Positions 41,571 through 53,014 of a stretch of DNA of 64,000 bases are shown here, piece by piece. Position 1 is the stretch's first letter. Each line of letters begins with the position of its first letter. A model generated the notes under the pieces. It was not told where the DNA came from and made no database searches. It worked only from the letters and a program-made list of their open reading frames with translations. The stretch spans positions 7,206 through 71,205 of the forward strand of contig CAKPHJ010000004.1 of the NCBI GenBank assembly GCA_934157205.1, read 5' to 3'. The translations under genes and the position numbers were made by a program. The stretch comes from an uncultured Clostridia bacterium. GTDB taxonomy: Bacteria; Bacillota; Clostridia; TANB77; CAG-508.

Positions 41571-41654
41571 ATTTCCTTTTGACAAGTATTATTATAAATG
41601 TTTTTGTTATTCTTGTCAATACTTTTTTTGAAATTTTTTAATTTTTTATTTTTA

Positions 41655-41740
41655 TGGTGGGCAGGGAAGGATTCGAACCTTCGTACTCGAATGAGAACAG
41701 ATTTACAGTCTGCCGCCTTTAGCCACTCGGCCACCTACCC
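41655..41740 (-). tRNA. tRNA-Tyr (anticodon GUA)
   Basis: Class II tRNA with long variable arm, loop CTGTAAA, acceptor GGGTAGG/CCTGCCC, CCA encoded. Second in the Met-Tyr-Gly cluster. Confidence 0.96.
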
Positions 41741-41753
41741 ATATAAAAATAAA

Positions 41754-41830
41754 TGGTGCTCCCTCAAGGATTCGAACCTTGGACCCACCGGTTATGAGCC
41801 GGTTGCTCTGACCAACTGAGCTAAGGGAGC
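41754..41830 (-). tRNA. tRNA-Met (anticodon CAU)
   Basis: Acceptor GCTCCCT/AGGGAGC, anticodon arm ACCGG CTCATAA CCGGT, T arm CAAGG/CCTTG, CCA encoded. Elongator type by its paired 1-72 end; a tRNA-Ile(k2CAU) cannot be fully excluded. Confidence 0.93.
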
Positions 41831-42064
41831 ATGTGTTTTTTACTATTCGTCTTGCACAAGTATGAGTATAAACTATTTCAATTTAATTGTCAATACTTTT
41901 TTTAAATTTTTTTGTTATTTTTAACTATTATTTTTCATTTTATAAAATTTTATGTTTTTGTTTTGTCTTTTTTTGCTTTATTTACAGTTATTATTGCAAC
42001 AAATAACAAATAAGAAAAAATAAAAATTTTTCTTATTTATTTTTGTTTAATTTGATATTTATTT

Positions 42065-42637
42065 TTATGTTTCAGTATTTGCACCTGTTGTACCATCAAA
42101 TGGTATAAATTTATTTACAACACTTTCTGTTTTTATATCTTCTGCTCTGAATGTCATAAATGATGTATTTATTTTATTTTCTACTTGCTGTTCTACTTCT
42201 TCTTGTGATGCATGTTCTGCTAAAACAAGCTCACTTACTAAAATTTGTTTTGCATTGTTTAACATTTTTTTCTCGCCTGTTGATAGTCCTTTTTCTTTTT
42301 GTTTAAAGCTTAAGTTTCTAACAACATCTGCAATTTCATAAATGTCTCCACTTTTCATTTTATCCATATTGTCACGATATCTTTTGTTCCAATTTTTATC
42401 CATTTCTGTTTCGTCTTTTTCTAATACACAAAATACTTTGTCTGCTGAACTTTTGTCTATAATATTTCTAACTCCAACTGCCTCTGCTCTAGCTGTTGGA
42501 ACCATTACTTTTACTTCACCAGGCATTTTAAGTATATAATATGATTGTTTCTCTCCTAATATATCTTTTTCTTCTATTGCATCTATAACTCCTGCCCCAT
42601 GCATTGGGTATACTATTTTGTCACCTACATTGAACAT
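42065..42637 (-). CDS. carD: CarD-family transcription regulator
   Basis: 190 residues. N-terminal CarD/Mfd-type RNA-polymerase interaction domain (MFNVGDKIVYPMHGAGVIDAI) and a helical C-terminal domain (LSFKQKEKGLSTGEKKMLNNAKQIL). Stabilises open promoter complexes. The start is the ATG after GAAAGGAG, 12 codons inside the longest frame. Lies between the tRNA cluster and dut. Confidence 0.9.
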   Translation of the reverse strand: MFNVGDKIVYPMHGAGVIDAIEEKDILGEKQSYYILKMPGEVKVMVPTARAEAVGVRNIIDKSSADKVFCVLEKDETEMDKNWNKRYRDNMDKMKSGDIYEIADVVRNLSFKQKEKGLSTGEKKMLNNAKQILVSELVLAEHASQEEVEQQVENKINTSFMTFRAEDIKTESVVNKFIPFDGTTGANTET

Positions 42638-42681
42638 GTAAGTCAACTCCTTTCTGCTTTTTATTTTTAGCAAAAAAAGAT

Positions 42682-42722
42682 AATAAAGTTATGTAAATTT
42701 TTTATTTAAATAACTTTATTGG
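42682..42722 (-). terminator. Hairpin between dut and carD
   Basis: AATAAAGTTAT and ATAACTTTATT arms around an AT-rich loop, 45 bases upstream of carD. Weak stem, may be part of a leader. Confidence 0.35.
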
Positions 42723-42743
42723 ATTTTTTAACCATATTTATTA

Positions 42744-42790
42744 TACAACAAAACAAAGAAAAAGTCAAAACTTTTTTCTTTGTTTTGTTA
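42744..42790 (-). terminator. Terminator downstream of dut
   Basis: ACAAAACAAAGAAAAAGT and ACTTTTTTCTTTGTTTTGT arms; after dut on the minus strand. Confidence 0.65.
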
Positions 42791-42853
42791 TATGTATTTG
42801 CCTTGTTTCCGTTGGAGCTCTAAGCTTACATAGGTTTTATGTTTTTTTGTTTT

Positions 42854-43330
42854 TTATTTAGATTTTGATTCTATATTTGTTGAACCAAATCCTCCTTTTC
42901 TTTCTCCTTCTGCATGATCTGAGTCTGTTACAAAATATTTTTGAAAAATAGCTTGCCCTATAGCTTCACCTTTTTTTATTATTGTGTCTTCTTCTTTTAT
43001 ATTATAAAAAGCAAACATTATGTGCCCATCATTTTCAATATTGCCGTAGTAGTCTTTATCTACAACTCCTACACTATTTGCAAGAATTAATCCTTTTTTC
43101 TTTGGGTTTGAACTTCTATTGTAAAGCATTAAAACTTCATCATCTTGCATATATGCTTTTAATCCTGTTTTTACTAATGTTGGTTTCATTCCTTTTTTAA
43201 AACTTGGTATTATAATATCTTCTGCAGCTTCTATGTCATATCCAGCTGAATACTTTGTTTTTCTTATTGGCAAGTTTATTGATTCATTTTTAAAACCTTT
43301 TGCTATTTCAAATCCTCTTATTTTTTCCAT
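42854..43330 (-). CDS. dut: dUTP diphosphatase
   Basis: About 158 residues. Trimeric dUTPase motifs: AGYDIEAAEDI (motif 1), LYNRSSNPKKKGL (2), GVVDKDYYGNI (3), and the glycine-rich C-terminal arm ERKGGFGSTN (5). It prevents uracil incorporation and supplies dUMP. The ATG after AGAGGAATGAAA is chosen over the first. TAC GGC holds CGG out of frame. Confidence 0.93.
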   Translation of the reverse strand: MEKIRGFEIAKGFKNESINLPIRKTKYSAGYDIEAAEDIIIPSFKKGMKPTLVKTGLKAYMQDDEVLMLYNRSSNPKKKGLILANSVGVVDKDYYGNIENDGHIMFAFYNIKEEDTIIKKGEAIGQAIFQKYFVTDSDHAEGERKGGFGSTNIESKSK

Positions 43331-43415
43331 TTTCATTCCTCTTTTCATAATATTTATATATTTTTAATTTTGATTTATTTTTTCATACTTTTTTCTAAAT
43401 GTCAATAATTATATT

Positions 43416-43473
43416 TGTAAGAATTTTTAAAATTTTTCCATGTACATTCATTAAATTATAGTTTCAATGTTTT
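43416..43473. repeat. Half copy of the 184-bp inverted-repeat element
   Basis: GTAAGAATTTTTAAAATTTTTCCA and TTTCAATGTTTT match the right half of copy A with the same spacing pattern. The rest of 43349-43624 shows nothing else beyond AT-rich sequence. Confidence 0.6.
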
Positions 43474-43624
43474 TTATTTAGCTAATAACCATCAATTGTT
43501 ATATGAACCATTATTTTTCAGCACAATATAATATAATAAGGCTACAATTTTATATGTAAACTTTAATATTTATCTTTAAATAAATTGTAATCATATAATT
43601 ATAACATAATTTGGAGGTGTTTAT

Positions 43625-43861
43625 ATGCAAAGAAATTTTATAACTTTATCCAACCTGCCTCTTAATTCCACTGGATATATTAATAATTTAGAATGTTCGA
43701 ATAATATAAAAAGAAGATTGCTAGATTTAGGACTTGTAAAAAATTCCACCATAACTCCTGTTTTAATCAGTCCTTCTGGTGATCCAAAGGCTTTTGAAAT
43801 AAAAGGTACTTTAATTGCAATACGAAAAGAAGACACAGACCTAATATATGTTTCTTTTTAA
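43625..43861 (+). CDS. feoA: Ferrous iron transport protein FeoA
   Basis: 78 residues with the SH3-like FeoA fold: LSNLPLNSTGYINNL, RRLLDLGLVKNSTI, ISPSGDPKAFEIKGTLIAIR. TTGGAGGTG precedes the ATG. feoB follows after 73 bases. Confidence 0.92.
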   Translation: MQRNFITLSNLPLNSTGYINNLECSNNIKRRLLDLGLVKNSTITPVLISPSGDPKAFEIKGTLIAIRKEDTDLIYVSF

Positions 43862-43934
43862 ATACTAGTAACATTAATTTAATTCTTTCATATAATTTAG
43901 CAAGATATAAACTTTTAATTATTGGAGGTAAACT

Positions 43935-46080
43935 ATGGGGCTAACAAAATCTTCTACTGGTTCAAGATTACTTGCTTCTGATCTTGAACAATCTAAAATT
44001 GAAAATGGCTACACTATTGCATTAGCAGGTAATCCTAATGTAGGAAAATCTACAATTTTTAATAGTTTAACTGGAATGCATCAACATACTGGAAATTGGC
44101 CTGGGAAAACTGTTGCTAATGCAACTGGCAATTGTACTTATAAAAATAATAATTTTCTTTTTGTTGATATTCCAGGTACATATTCTATTATGTCAAATTC
44201 TGAAGAGGAAGAAATTGCAAGAGATTACATATGTTTTGGAAATCCTAATGCTACGGTTGTTGTAGTTGATTCTACCTGCTTAGAAAGAAATCTAAATTTA
44301 CTATTTCAAATTATGGAAATTACTAATAATGTTATTTTATGTGTTAATTTATTAGATGAAGCTGAAAAGAAAAAAATAAAAATAGATTTGCCAAAATTAT
44401 CATCACTTCTAGGAATACCTGTTGTTGGTACAACAGCACGAAATAAAAAAACTTTAAATAATCTTATTAATACCATATATAATGTTTGTAATAATAAAAT
44501 AACATGTAACCCCCATACTGTTTCTTACTCTCAGTTAATTGAAAATTGGATTGAAAATTTGCAAAAAGTAATTATAAAAGAATATAATTTTTCGCCTAAA
44601 CTTTCTAGATGGATTAGTTTAAAATTATTAGATGGAGACAAAAATATTTTACAGTCAATTGAAAAAAATTTAAATATAAATTTATTACAAAATGATAATA
44701 TAAATAGTATATTAAATATTTTAAAAGAAGATTTTTCTAAAAACAATATAACATCAGATTCTTTAAAAGAATCTATTATATCTTCAATAGTAAAAAAATC
44801 AGAAGAAATTTCTTTAAAAGTTTGTCATTTTGAAAATGAAAATTATTCTGCTAGAGATAGAAAAATAGATAAAATTTTAACTTCAAAAAAATTCGGATTT
44901 CCACTAATGATACTTTTTTTAGCTATCATATTCTGGATAACCATTGTAGGTTCTAATTATCCATCACAAATATTATTTTCTTTTTTCGCATGGATACAAG
45001 AAAAATTATTATTATTTGCAAAAAATATTAATTGTCCTACAGTAATTTCAAATATGTTAATTTTAGGTGTTTATCAAACTTTAACATGGGTTATTTCTGT
45101 TATGCTCCCACCTATGGCAATTTTCTTTCCTTTATTTACTTTTCTAGAGGACCTTGGATATCTTCCTAGACTTGCATTTAATATGGATGGATTTTTTAAA
45201 AAATGTTGTTGTAGTCGGAAAACAAATGATTACTATGTGTATGGGATTTGGATGTAATGCTGCTGGTTGTGTTGGTTGCAGAATTATAGAATCTCCTAGA
45301 GAAAGATTAATTGCCATTCTTACTAACAGCTTTGTTCCTTGTAATGGACGATTTCCAATATTAATATCTATTTCAGTAATATTTATAGCTGGTAGTGTTA
45401 GTGGTTTTGGTTCTACTTTAATTGCAACTGCTTTTGTAATTTTAGCAATTTTATTTGGAATTTTTCTTACTTTAATTATTTCAAAAATATTGTCAAAAAC
45501 ATTACTAAAAGGATTTCCTTCATCGTTTGCATTAGAATTACCTCCATACCGAAAACCTCAAATTGGTAAAATATTAGTACGATCTATTTTTGATAGAACA
45601 CTTTTTGTTTTAGGTAGATCTATATGTGTTGCTGGACCTTGTGGTCTTGTTATATGGCTATTTGCTAATTTAAATATTAATGGTGCAACTTTATTAACTA
45701 TTATTGCAAACTTTTTTGATCCTTTTGCAAAATTAATGGGATTAGATGGATATATTTTAACCGCATTTATTTTAGGTATACCTGCAAATGAAATTGTATT
45801 GCCTATTATTTTAATGTGTTACTTGGGTAACAACTCTTTAGTTCATTTAGAAGATACTTATGCAATTTCTAAAATATTACTACAAAATGGCTGGAATATT
45901 CTCACTGCTATAAATGTAATGTTATTTACTGTTTTACATTTTCCTTGTGCTACTACTTTATTAACAATAAAAAAAGAAACAGGTAGCTTAAAGTGGACTG
46001 TACTTAGTTTTTTATTGCCAACTGTTTGTGGTATTTTGGTTTGTATGTTTACTACTTTTGTTTTCAAAATTTTTATATAA
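43935..46080 (+). CDS. feoB: Ferrous iron transporter FeoB with CGGA four-base glycine site
   Basis: Membrane Fe(II) transporter with an N-terminal G domain (GNPNVGKSTIFN, DIPGTYS, NLLDE) and a polytopic membrane domain. At 45216-45219 AGT CGG AAA breaks the frame after KKCCC; CGGA as glycine gives KKCCCSGKQMITMCMGFGCNA, matching the family's GKAFIPMLMGFGCNVPA gate segment. The joined protein has 714 residues and carries both Gate motifs. A start inside the second frame (45154) would delete the G domain. Confidence 0.93.
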
Positions 46081-46120
46081 ACAGCCGAAGGCTGGGGACA
46101 ATAAGTCCCCAGCCTTTATT
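46081..46120 (+). terminator. feoB terminator
   Basis: AAGGCTGGGGAC and GTCCCCAGCCTT arms with AATAA loop and following T/A-rich sequence; strongest GC stem in the window. Confidence 0.85.
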
Positions 46121-46373
46121 AAAATGTATAGTTTCTTCTTTCTGGAAAATCTCCTTTCGCCTCGCAAATTTTCTCATACCAATGAAGAATAACTTCATGC
46201 AACTTTATGTACTTCAGATCTGGAATTTCTTCGTGATTTTCAAAAGCCTCATACAATCTTTCTTCCTTTAAACATCTCATCAACATTTCCGCAGCACACT
46301 CATTCGTTCTTTTAATTTTTTCATACATTTTCCATGCGTTTTCTTTTCTGTCTAAGTCAACAACGTAGCTCAT
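46119..46373 (-). CDS. Hypothetical 84-residue protein, higher GC than neighbours
   Basis: Begins MSYVVDLDRKENAWKMYEKI; helical, acidic/basic, ends FPERRNYTF. AAAGGAAAAAA precedes the ATG. Codons such as CTG, CGC-like third positions and CGTG strings make it visibly GC-richer than adjacent genes, as is the orphan at 57809. No family recognised. Possibly recently acquired. Confidence 0.55.
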   Translation of the reverse strand: MSYVVDLDRKENAWKMYEKIKRTNECAAEMLMRCLKEERLYEAFENHEEIPDLKYIKLHEVILHWYEKICEAKGDFPERRNYTF

Positions 46374-46531
46374 ACATTTTTTCCTTTCTCTGGCTTAGTA
46401 CACACATTAACGTGTACTAATTTGTTTACATCTTACATTTATAATTATAACTCTTTTTAAAATTTATGTCAAGCTTTTTGGAAGTTTTTTCTATTTTTTT
46501 ACATTTTTTAGGTTCCTTGTTTCCTATATAT

Positions 46532-49500
46532 TTACATTTCACTTATTTGTACATTATTTTTACCTATAATGTCTGAAAAAATTTCTCCAATTTTTTCAGT
46601 AAAATATATTTGTCCACAATTTTTCAGTTCATTTTCTACTTTTATTTTTACATTTATATTATTTCTATCCCCATAAAAATATCTAATTGCTCCGCGTAAT
46701 TTATCTTTTTCAGTTTCAGACAAGTTTGTTATATCTAATACTAAAACTTTTTGTTTTTGTTCTCCAAATGTTTTTATATCATTTGCTATAATTGTGGTAG
46801 CATCTTCATCTCTAACACTTAATCTTCCATTTACAATTACTATATTTTCTTCTCTCAAGCTTGTTTCTGAACTTAAAAATGCATTTTCAAAAGCTATTAT
46901 TTCTATTGATCCATATAAATCTTCAATTGTTATAAATGCCATTAGTTTATTATTTTTTGTAAATTTCTTTTTTATTGATGTTATTATTCCTGCATATTTT
47001 ACTTTTTGGCCATCTATAAATTTTGGTTTTTCAACCATATTTAAGTTTGCTGTTTCGTTTTCATTCATATTTATTAGTGATTTTTTTTGTTCATCAAATT
47101 GTCTTAATTGCGTTGAATTTATATTAGTGTGCATTTCTATTTGTTTTCTCAATTTTTCTAATGGATGTCCTGAAATATATATTCCAAGCATTTCTTTTTC
47201 TATTGATAATAATTCTTTGCTTGTCATTTCTTCATGTTCTTCAAACATGTATTTTTTATTACTTAATTCTTGTTTTTCTTTTTCTGTTCCTAGGTCAAAC
47301 ATTGTAACTTGACCTTCTAACCCCTTCTTTTTTGAAGATTGAATAGTATCTACTATTCCTTCAAATGAACAAAGTAAAGTGCTTCTTGTTTGTTCAAATT
47401 CGTCAAATACTCCAGCTTTTATTAAACTTTCTATACATTTTTTATTTACAGATTCATCTGCTATTCTTTCACAAAAATCGGTAAAGCTTTTATATTTTCC
47501 ATTTTTTTCTCTTTCTTTTACTATATTGTTTACAGGAACTGTTCCTACATTCTTTATGCTTCCCAACCCAAATCTGATTTGAAGTTTTTGGTTTAACTTT
47601 GCATTATTAACATTTTTACATTCGTTTTTTTCTTCTTCAAATTCCTCACTATATTCTGGTGTAAATTTTGCTCCACTTTTATTTATATCTGGCTTTAATA
47701 TTTGAATTCCTAGTGCTTTACATTCGTCAATGTATTGAGGTATTTTATCTAAGTTTCCTAAAAAACTATTTAATGTTGCAGACATAAATTCTGCTGGGTA
47801 ATATGCTTTTAAATATGCTGTTCTATATGCTACAACAGCATAACATGCAGCGTGGCTTTTATTAAATGCATATTTTGCAAATTCTGCCATTTCATCAAAT
47901 ATTTTATTTGCAGACTGCTCATCTATGCCATTTCTAATACAGCCAGGAACTATTATATTTCCATTTTCATCTAATTGTCCATGTATAAAAACTTCTCTTT
48001 CTTTTGCCATTACATCAAGTTTCTTTTTTCCCATTGCTCTTCTTACAAGGTCTGCTCTTCCGAAGTGAATACCCAGCTAAGTCACGTACTATTTGCATAA
48101 CTTGTTCTTGGTAAACCATACAGCCATATGTAACATTTAATATTGGTTCTAGTCTTGGATGTGTATATTCATTATGTCCTGGATGTAGTTTTCCTTTTAC
48201 ATATCTTGGTATTTGATCCATTGGTCCAGGTCTATATAAAGACACTCCTGCTATTAAGTCTTCTAAGCAGTCTGGCTTTAGTTCTTTCATAAAGTTTGTC
48301 ATACCTTGTGACTCAAATTGGAATATTCCACATGTTTTTCCTTCTTGCCATAATTTATATACTTTAGGATCTGCCATTTCTTTATCAAATTTTACATCTA
48401 TATTTTTATTTTCTTTTACCATATTAATTGTATCTTGGATAACAGTTAGTGTTCTTAAACCTAAAAAGTCCATTTTTAACAGACCTAATTCTTCTAATGT
48501 TGTCATTATGTATTGTGTTGAAATTTGACCATCACGCACATAAAGCGGAACATATGTATCTACTGGGTCTTTTGTAATTACTATTCCGACAAGCATGTGT
48601 TGATGCCTGTCTTGGCATTCCTTCTAATCCCATAGCAATATCTAAAACCTTTTTTACAGTTTCATCATTTTCATATTTTTCTTTTAATTCTTTATTTTGC
48701 TCTAATGCCTTTTTTATTGTAATATGCAATTCGTTTGGTATCATTTTTGCTAAACTATCCGCTTCTGCGTATGGAATATCTAAAACTCTTGCTACATCTC
48801 TTATAACCATTTTAGCAGCCATTGTACCAAATGTTATAATCTGTGAAACATGATCATGACCATATTTACGCGAAACATAGTCTATTACATCTTGTCTGTG
48901 TTCATAACAAAAGTCTACATCAAAATCTGGCATGCTTATTCTTTCAGGATTTAAAAATCTTTCAAAAAGTAGTCCATATTTCATTGGATCTATGTCGGTT
49001 ATTTCTATGGCATATGCAATTATTGAACCAGCACCAGAACCACGACCTGGTCCTACTGGAATATTATGAGTTTTAGCATAATGAATAAAATCCCATACTA
49101 TTAAAAAATAATCTACATATCCCATTTTCTTTATTATACTTAATTCATATTCTGCTCTTTTTAAAATTTCAGAACTTGGATTTTCTCCATATCTTTTCTT
49201 TATTCCATCATCACATAGTTTTTTAAAATAATCATAATGAGTTTCATATTCTGCAGGTACATCATAATTAGGAAGAATTGTATGTCCAAATTCAAATTCC
49301 ACATTGCACTTTTTAGCTATTTTTACTGTGTTTTCTATTGCATCTGGAAATGCACTAAAATAGTCTGACATTTCTTTAGGAGATTTTACATATAATTCGT
49401 CTGTTTCAAACCTCATTCTATCTACATCACTCATTCTTTTTCCTGTTTGAATACACAAAAGAACTTCATGGTTATATGCATCTTCTCTTTTTAAATAATG

Positions 49501-50118
49501 TGCATCATTTGTTGCAACTAGTGGAATATCTAGTTTTCTTGCTAATTGTACTAATTTTTGATTTGCCAATACTTGTTCTTTCAAACCATTATTTTGAATT
49601 TCTATATAATAATCTTCTCCAAATACTCTTTTATGCCATAATGCTATTTCTTCTGCTTTTTCGTTTTCACCATTTAGTAATGCTTCATTTACAGCTCCAG
49701 CTAAACATGCACTTAAACATATTAAACCTTCATGATACTTTTCCAATACTTCTAAATCTATACGTGGTTTATAGTAATATCCATCTAAAAAACCAATTGA
49801 AACTAATTTACTTAAGTTTTTGTATCCAATATTATTTTTGGCAAGTAGTATTAAATGATTATAATGATTGTCTATTCCCGGTTGTTTATCAAATCTACTA
49901 CGTTTAGCTACATAAACTTCACAACCTATTATAGGTTTTATGCCTTCTTTTTTACATGCTTTATAAAAATCTATTGCTCCATACATTACTCCATGATCTG
50001 TTAAAGCAATTGAATCCATTCCAAGTTCTTTTGCTCTTACAGGTAAATCCTTTATTCTGTTTGCGCCATCTAATAAACTAAATTCACTATGTATATGTAA
50101 ATGTACAAAATTTGACAT
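46532..50118 (-). CDS. dnaE: DNA polymerase III alpha subunit DnaE with two CGGA four-base glycine sites
   Basis: Replicative polymerase of the DnaE class. PHP domain HLHIHSEFSLLDG, then GPGRGSGAGSIIAY, catalytic aspartates in PDFDVDFCYEHR, and C-terminal OB-fold. The locus is spread over three frames. At 48585-48588 TGT CGG AAT breaks; CGGA as glycine gives STHACGIVITKDP (family STHAAGVVI). At 48059-48062 CTT CGG AAG breaks; CGGA as glycine gives AGYSLGRADLVRRAMGKK (family GGYSLGGADLLRRAMGKK). Joined length 1194 residues, normal. Start chosen after AAAGGAG. An essential polymerase cannot be a triple pseudogene, so +1 decoding must work. Confidence 0.94.
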
Positions 50119-50135
50119 TCTTTCTCCTTTCACAT

Positions 50136-51578
50136 TTAGCTTTCAACCCATATTGAAGCCGATTTTCCTTTTACCTTAAATATTCCAAATCCATCTTGAT
50201 CTATTGTAACTTCATCATCACAATTTTCTAAACTATCTATGAATTTTTCTCCTGCAAATTCTTTTCCTATGTACATTCTTTTTTCTCCATCATATGAATT
50301 AGAAATAACAACAGCTAAACCAGATTTTATATGTTCATCATCACCTTCTCTTGTCCAACCTATATAATTTGGGTGGTCAAAATAGTCATACTGTGCTCCA
50401 TATGCCTTTTCTTTTCTTAATTTTATTATTGTTTTTAGGCTTTCAACTTTTTCTATATTGTCATGTGGTATTCCATAAAAATCACCGTAAAATACACATG
50501 GATATCCTTCATTTCTAAGCAAAATTATACTATATGCTGCTGGTTTAAACCAACTTTCTACAAAACTTTGTAATGCTTGGCCTGGCTGTGTATCATGATT
50601 GTCTACAAATGTTACTGCTCTTGGTGAATTTTCTTTTACTAATGTACCATCTAATATTTTGGATAAATCATAGTTCATATCTTTAGAAGCTTGCTCAAAA
50701 TGATAGTGAAGTGGCACATCAAATAATGATATTTCTCCTTGTGTTTCAGTTATATATCTATGTAATTTTGAAATATCTACACTCCAATATTCACCAACAG
50801 CAAATAATTCTTTTTTTGTTTGTGCTCTTAATGTTTTTACCCATTCTCTATAAAAGTTACTATCTATATGTTTTACAGCATCTAATCTGAAACCATCAAC
50901 TTTTGTTATATCTAAATACCATTTTCCCCATTTTGTACATTCTTCTATAACTTCTTTATTTTTAAAGTCAATATCTGCACCCATTAAATAATCAAAATTC
51001 CCAAATTCTTCGTCTACAGCTCCACTCCAACTTTTGTCTTTAAATTTAAAAATAGCATGTTCTTTTGTTTTTTCATCATAATCTATTCCATCAAAATGAG
51101 TCCAATTCCACTCGAAATCTGAATATTTATGTTTTCTACCTGGAAATGTAAATTTAGTTGCAACTCTAACATTTTCTTGATTTGCTATTTCTAAGTTATG
51201 ATTTCCCCAATCTACTTTAGTAGCTGGTATTGTTTGCAACATATCAGCTCCCATTTTATGGTTTAAAACAATGTCAGCATAACTTTCTATGCCATTTTGT
51301 TTTAATACCATTATACAATTTTGATATTCTTCTTTTGAACCATATTTTGTTTTTATTGTTCCTTTTTGATCAAATTCTCCTAAATCGTATACATCATAAA
51401 CTCCATATCCAACTTCATCTTTGCCTCCTACACCTTTGTATGCTGGTGGTAACCATAAAGCTGTAATTCCTAAATTTGATAGTGCTTCTGCTTTATTTGC
51501 AATTGTATTCCATAAATCTTGATTGCATTGCATATACCATTCAAAATATTGCATTATTATTCCATTTATTTTCTTCAT
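50136..51578 (-). CDS. Cytoplasmic alpha-amylase (GH13)
   Basis: 480 residues, no signal peptide. Starts with NGIIMQYFEWYMQ, the GH13_5 opening; conserved regions ADIVLNH, DGFRLDAVKH (nucleophile Asp), AVGEYW (acid/base Glu) and FVDNHDT. Likely degrades intracellular alpha-glucan or imported maltodextrin. Ends 18 bases before dnaE's start on the same strand. TAC GGT and TCG GCT carry out-of-frame CGG. Confidence 0.92.
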   Translation of the reverse strand: MKKINGIIMQYFEWYMQCNQDLWNTIANKAEALSNLGITALWLPPAYKGVGGKDEVGYGVYDVYDLGEFDQKGTIKTKYGSKEEYQNCIMVLKQNGIESYADIVLNHKMGADMLQTIPATKVDWGNHNLEIANQENVRVATKFTFPGRKHKYSDFEWNWTHFDGIDYDEKTKEHAIFKFKDKSWSGAVDEEFGNFDYLMGADIDFKNKEVIEECTKWGKWYLDITKVDGFRLDAVKHIDSNFYREWVKTLRAQTKKELFAVGEYWSVDISKLHRYITETQGEISLFDVPLHYHFEQASKDMNYDLSKILDGTLVKENSPRAVTFVDNHDTQPGQALQSFVESWFKPAAYSIILLRNEGYPCVFYGDFYGIPHDNIEKVESLKTIIKLRKEKAYGAQYDYFDHPNYIGWTREGDDEHIKSGLAVVISNSYDGEKRMYIGKEFAGEKFIDSLENCDDEVTIDQDGFGIFKVKGKSASIWVES

Positions 51579-51734
51579 TTTATACCCTTCTTTTAGTTTT
51601 CTTTTATTTTTACAGTAATTATTATATCACTTATTTGCAACTTTGTAACTATCTTGAGTTTTATTAATTTATAATTTAAATACTAAAAATAGATTTAAGC
51701 TTGAATTCAAACTCAAATCTATTTTTTTTTGATT

Positions 51735-52959
51735 TTATTTATTTTTTATTATTAATTTATGATAAACTTTTTTTCCTTTTTTTAAGATTGCATATCCTTT
51801 TTCAAAATCTTTTTCTGATAATATGTAATTTGCATCTGTAATTTTTTCATCATTTAAAGATATTCCACCTTGGTTTATTAATGTTCTTGCTTGACCTTTT
51901 GATGGTGCTATTTGTGATGATACTATAGCTTCTAATATTGATGTTTCAATTTTTTCTAATGCTGTAGTAGGCATATTGCTTATATTGCCTTGCCCTCCAA
52001 ATAAAGCATTTGATGAAGATTCTGCTTTTTTTGCTTCTTCTTCGCCATGAACTAATTTTGTAATTTCAAATGCAGCCATTTTTTTTGCTTTGTTTATTTC
52101 TTCATCTTTTAGAGCTACTAATTCTTTTATTTTTTCCATTGGTAAAAATGTAAGCATTTTTAAAACTGTTTCTACTGAACCATCTTCTATGTTTCTCCAA
52201 TATTGATAAAATTCATATGGAGATGTTTTTGTAGGGTCTAACCATAAAGCTCCTTTTTCTGTTTTACCCATTTTTTTACCTTCTTTTGTTGTTAGTAGTT
52301 TAAATGTTAAACCAAATGAATCATCTTTTCCTATTTTTCTTATTAGTTCTACACCACCTATAATGTTAGACCATTGGTCATTTCCACCCATTTGAAGTTT
52401 ACAACCATAATGATTGTATAAATATAAGAAATCATATGATTGCATTAACATATAACTCATTTCAAAAAATGTTAAACCGTGTTTCCATTCTTTGTTTGTA
52501 ACATTCTGCTGATAACATTCTATTTACAGAAAATAGACTTCCTATTTCACGAACAAAATCTACAAATTTTAAGTTAAGTAGCCATTCTGCATTGTTTACT
52601 ATAATAGCTGAATTCTCTCCTTCAAAACTTACAAATTTTTCTACTTGTTTTTTTATACATTCTACATTATGATTTATTTCTTCTCTAGAAAGCATTTTTC
52701 TCATATCTGTTTTACCAGAAGGATCACCTATTGTTGCTGTACCACCACCAACTAATATTATTGGCTTATGCCCACATTTTTGCATGTGACTTGCTACCAT
52801 TAAAGAAACGAAATGTCCAACATGTAAACTATCTGCTGTTGGGTCAATTCCTATATAAAAAGGTACAGATTCTTTTCCAAATAATTCTTTTATTTCTTTA
52901 GGGTGTGTTAGTTGTTCTATATAACCTCTTTCTTCTAATACATCAAAAACATTTTCCAT
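51735..52959 (-). CDS. tyrS: Tyrosyl-tRNA synthetase with CGGT four-base glycine site
   Basis: 407 residues when joined. Class I motifs: [17 protein letters not shown] (HIGH-type) and [11 protein letters not shown] (KMSKS-type), C-terminal S4 domain ([16 protein letters not shown]). At 52476-52479 ACA CGG TTT ends in a stop five codons on; CGGT as glycine gives [19 protein letters not shown], the tyrosine-binding segment. The KMSKS half alone would lack the active site. A hairpin leader is 28 bases upstream. It is essential and charges the tRNA-Tyr found at 41655. Confidence 0.94.
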
Positions 52960-52986
52960 GTTTATTTTTCATTCCTTTTTATTTTA

Positions 52987-53013
52987 TTTAGGTTTTTTTG
53001 GTTCCTATAAACC
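52987..53013 (-). promoter_or_regulatory. Hairpin leader motif before tyrS
   Basis: Minus strand GGTTTATAGGAACCAAAA, then AAACCTAAATA: outer AGGTTT/AAACCT and inner GG-AA-CC. 28 bases from the ATG. Lacks the features of a T-box. Confidence 0.6.
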
Positions 53014-53014
53014 T

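Noticed and set aside
52960..53014. T-box riboswitch before tyrS
   Set aside because: The gap is too short and lacks the T-box sequence; only the repeated hairpin leader is present.
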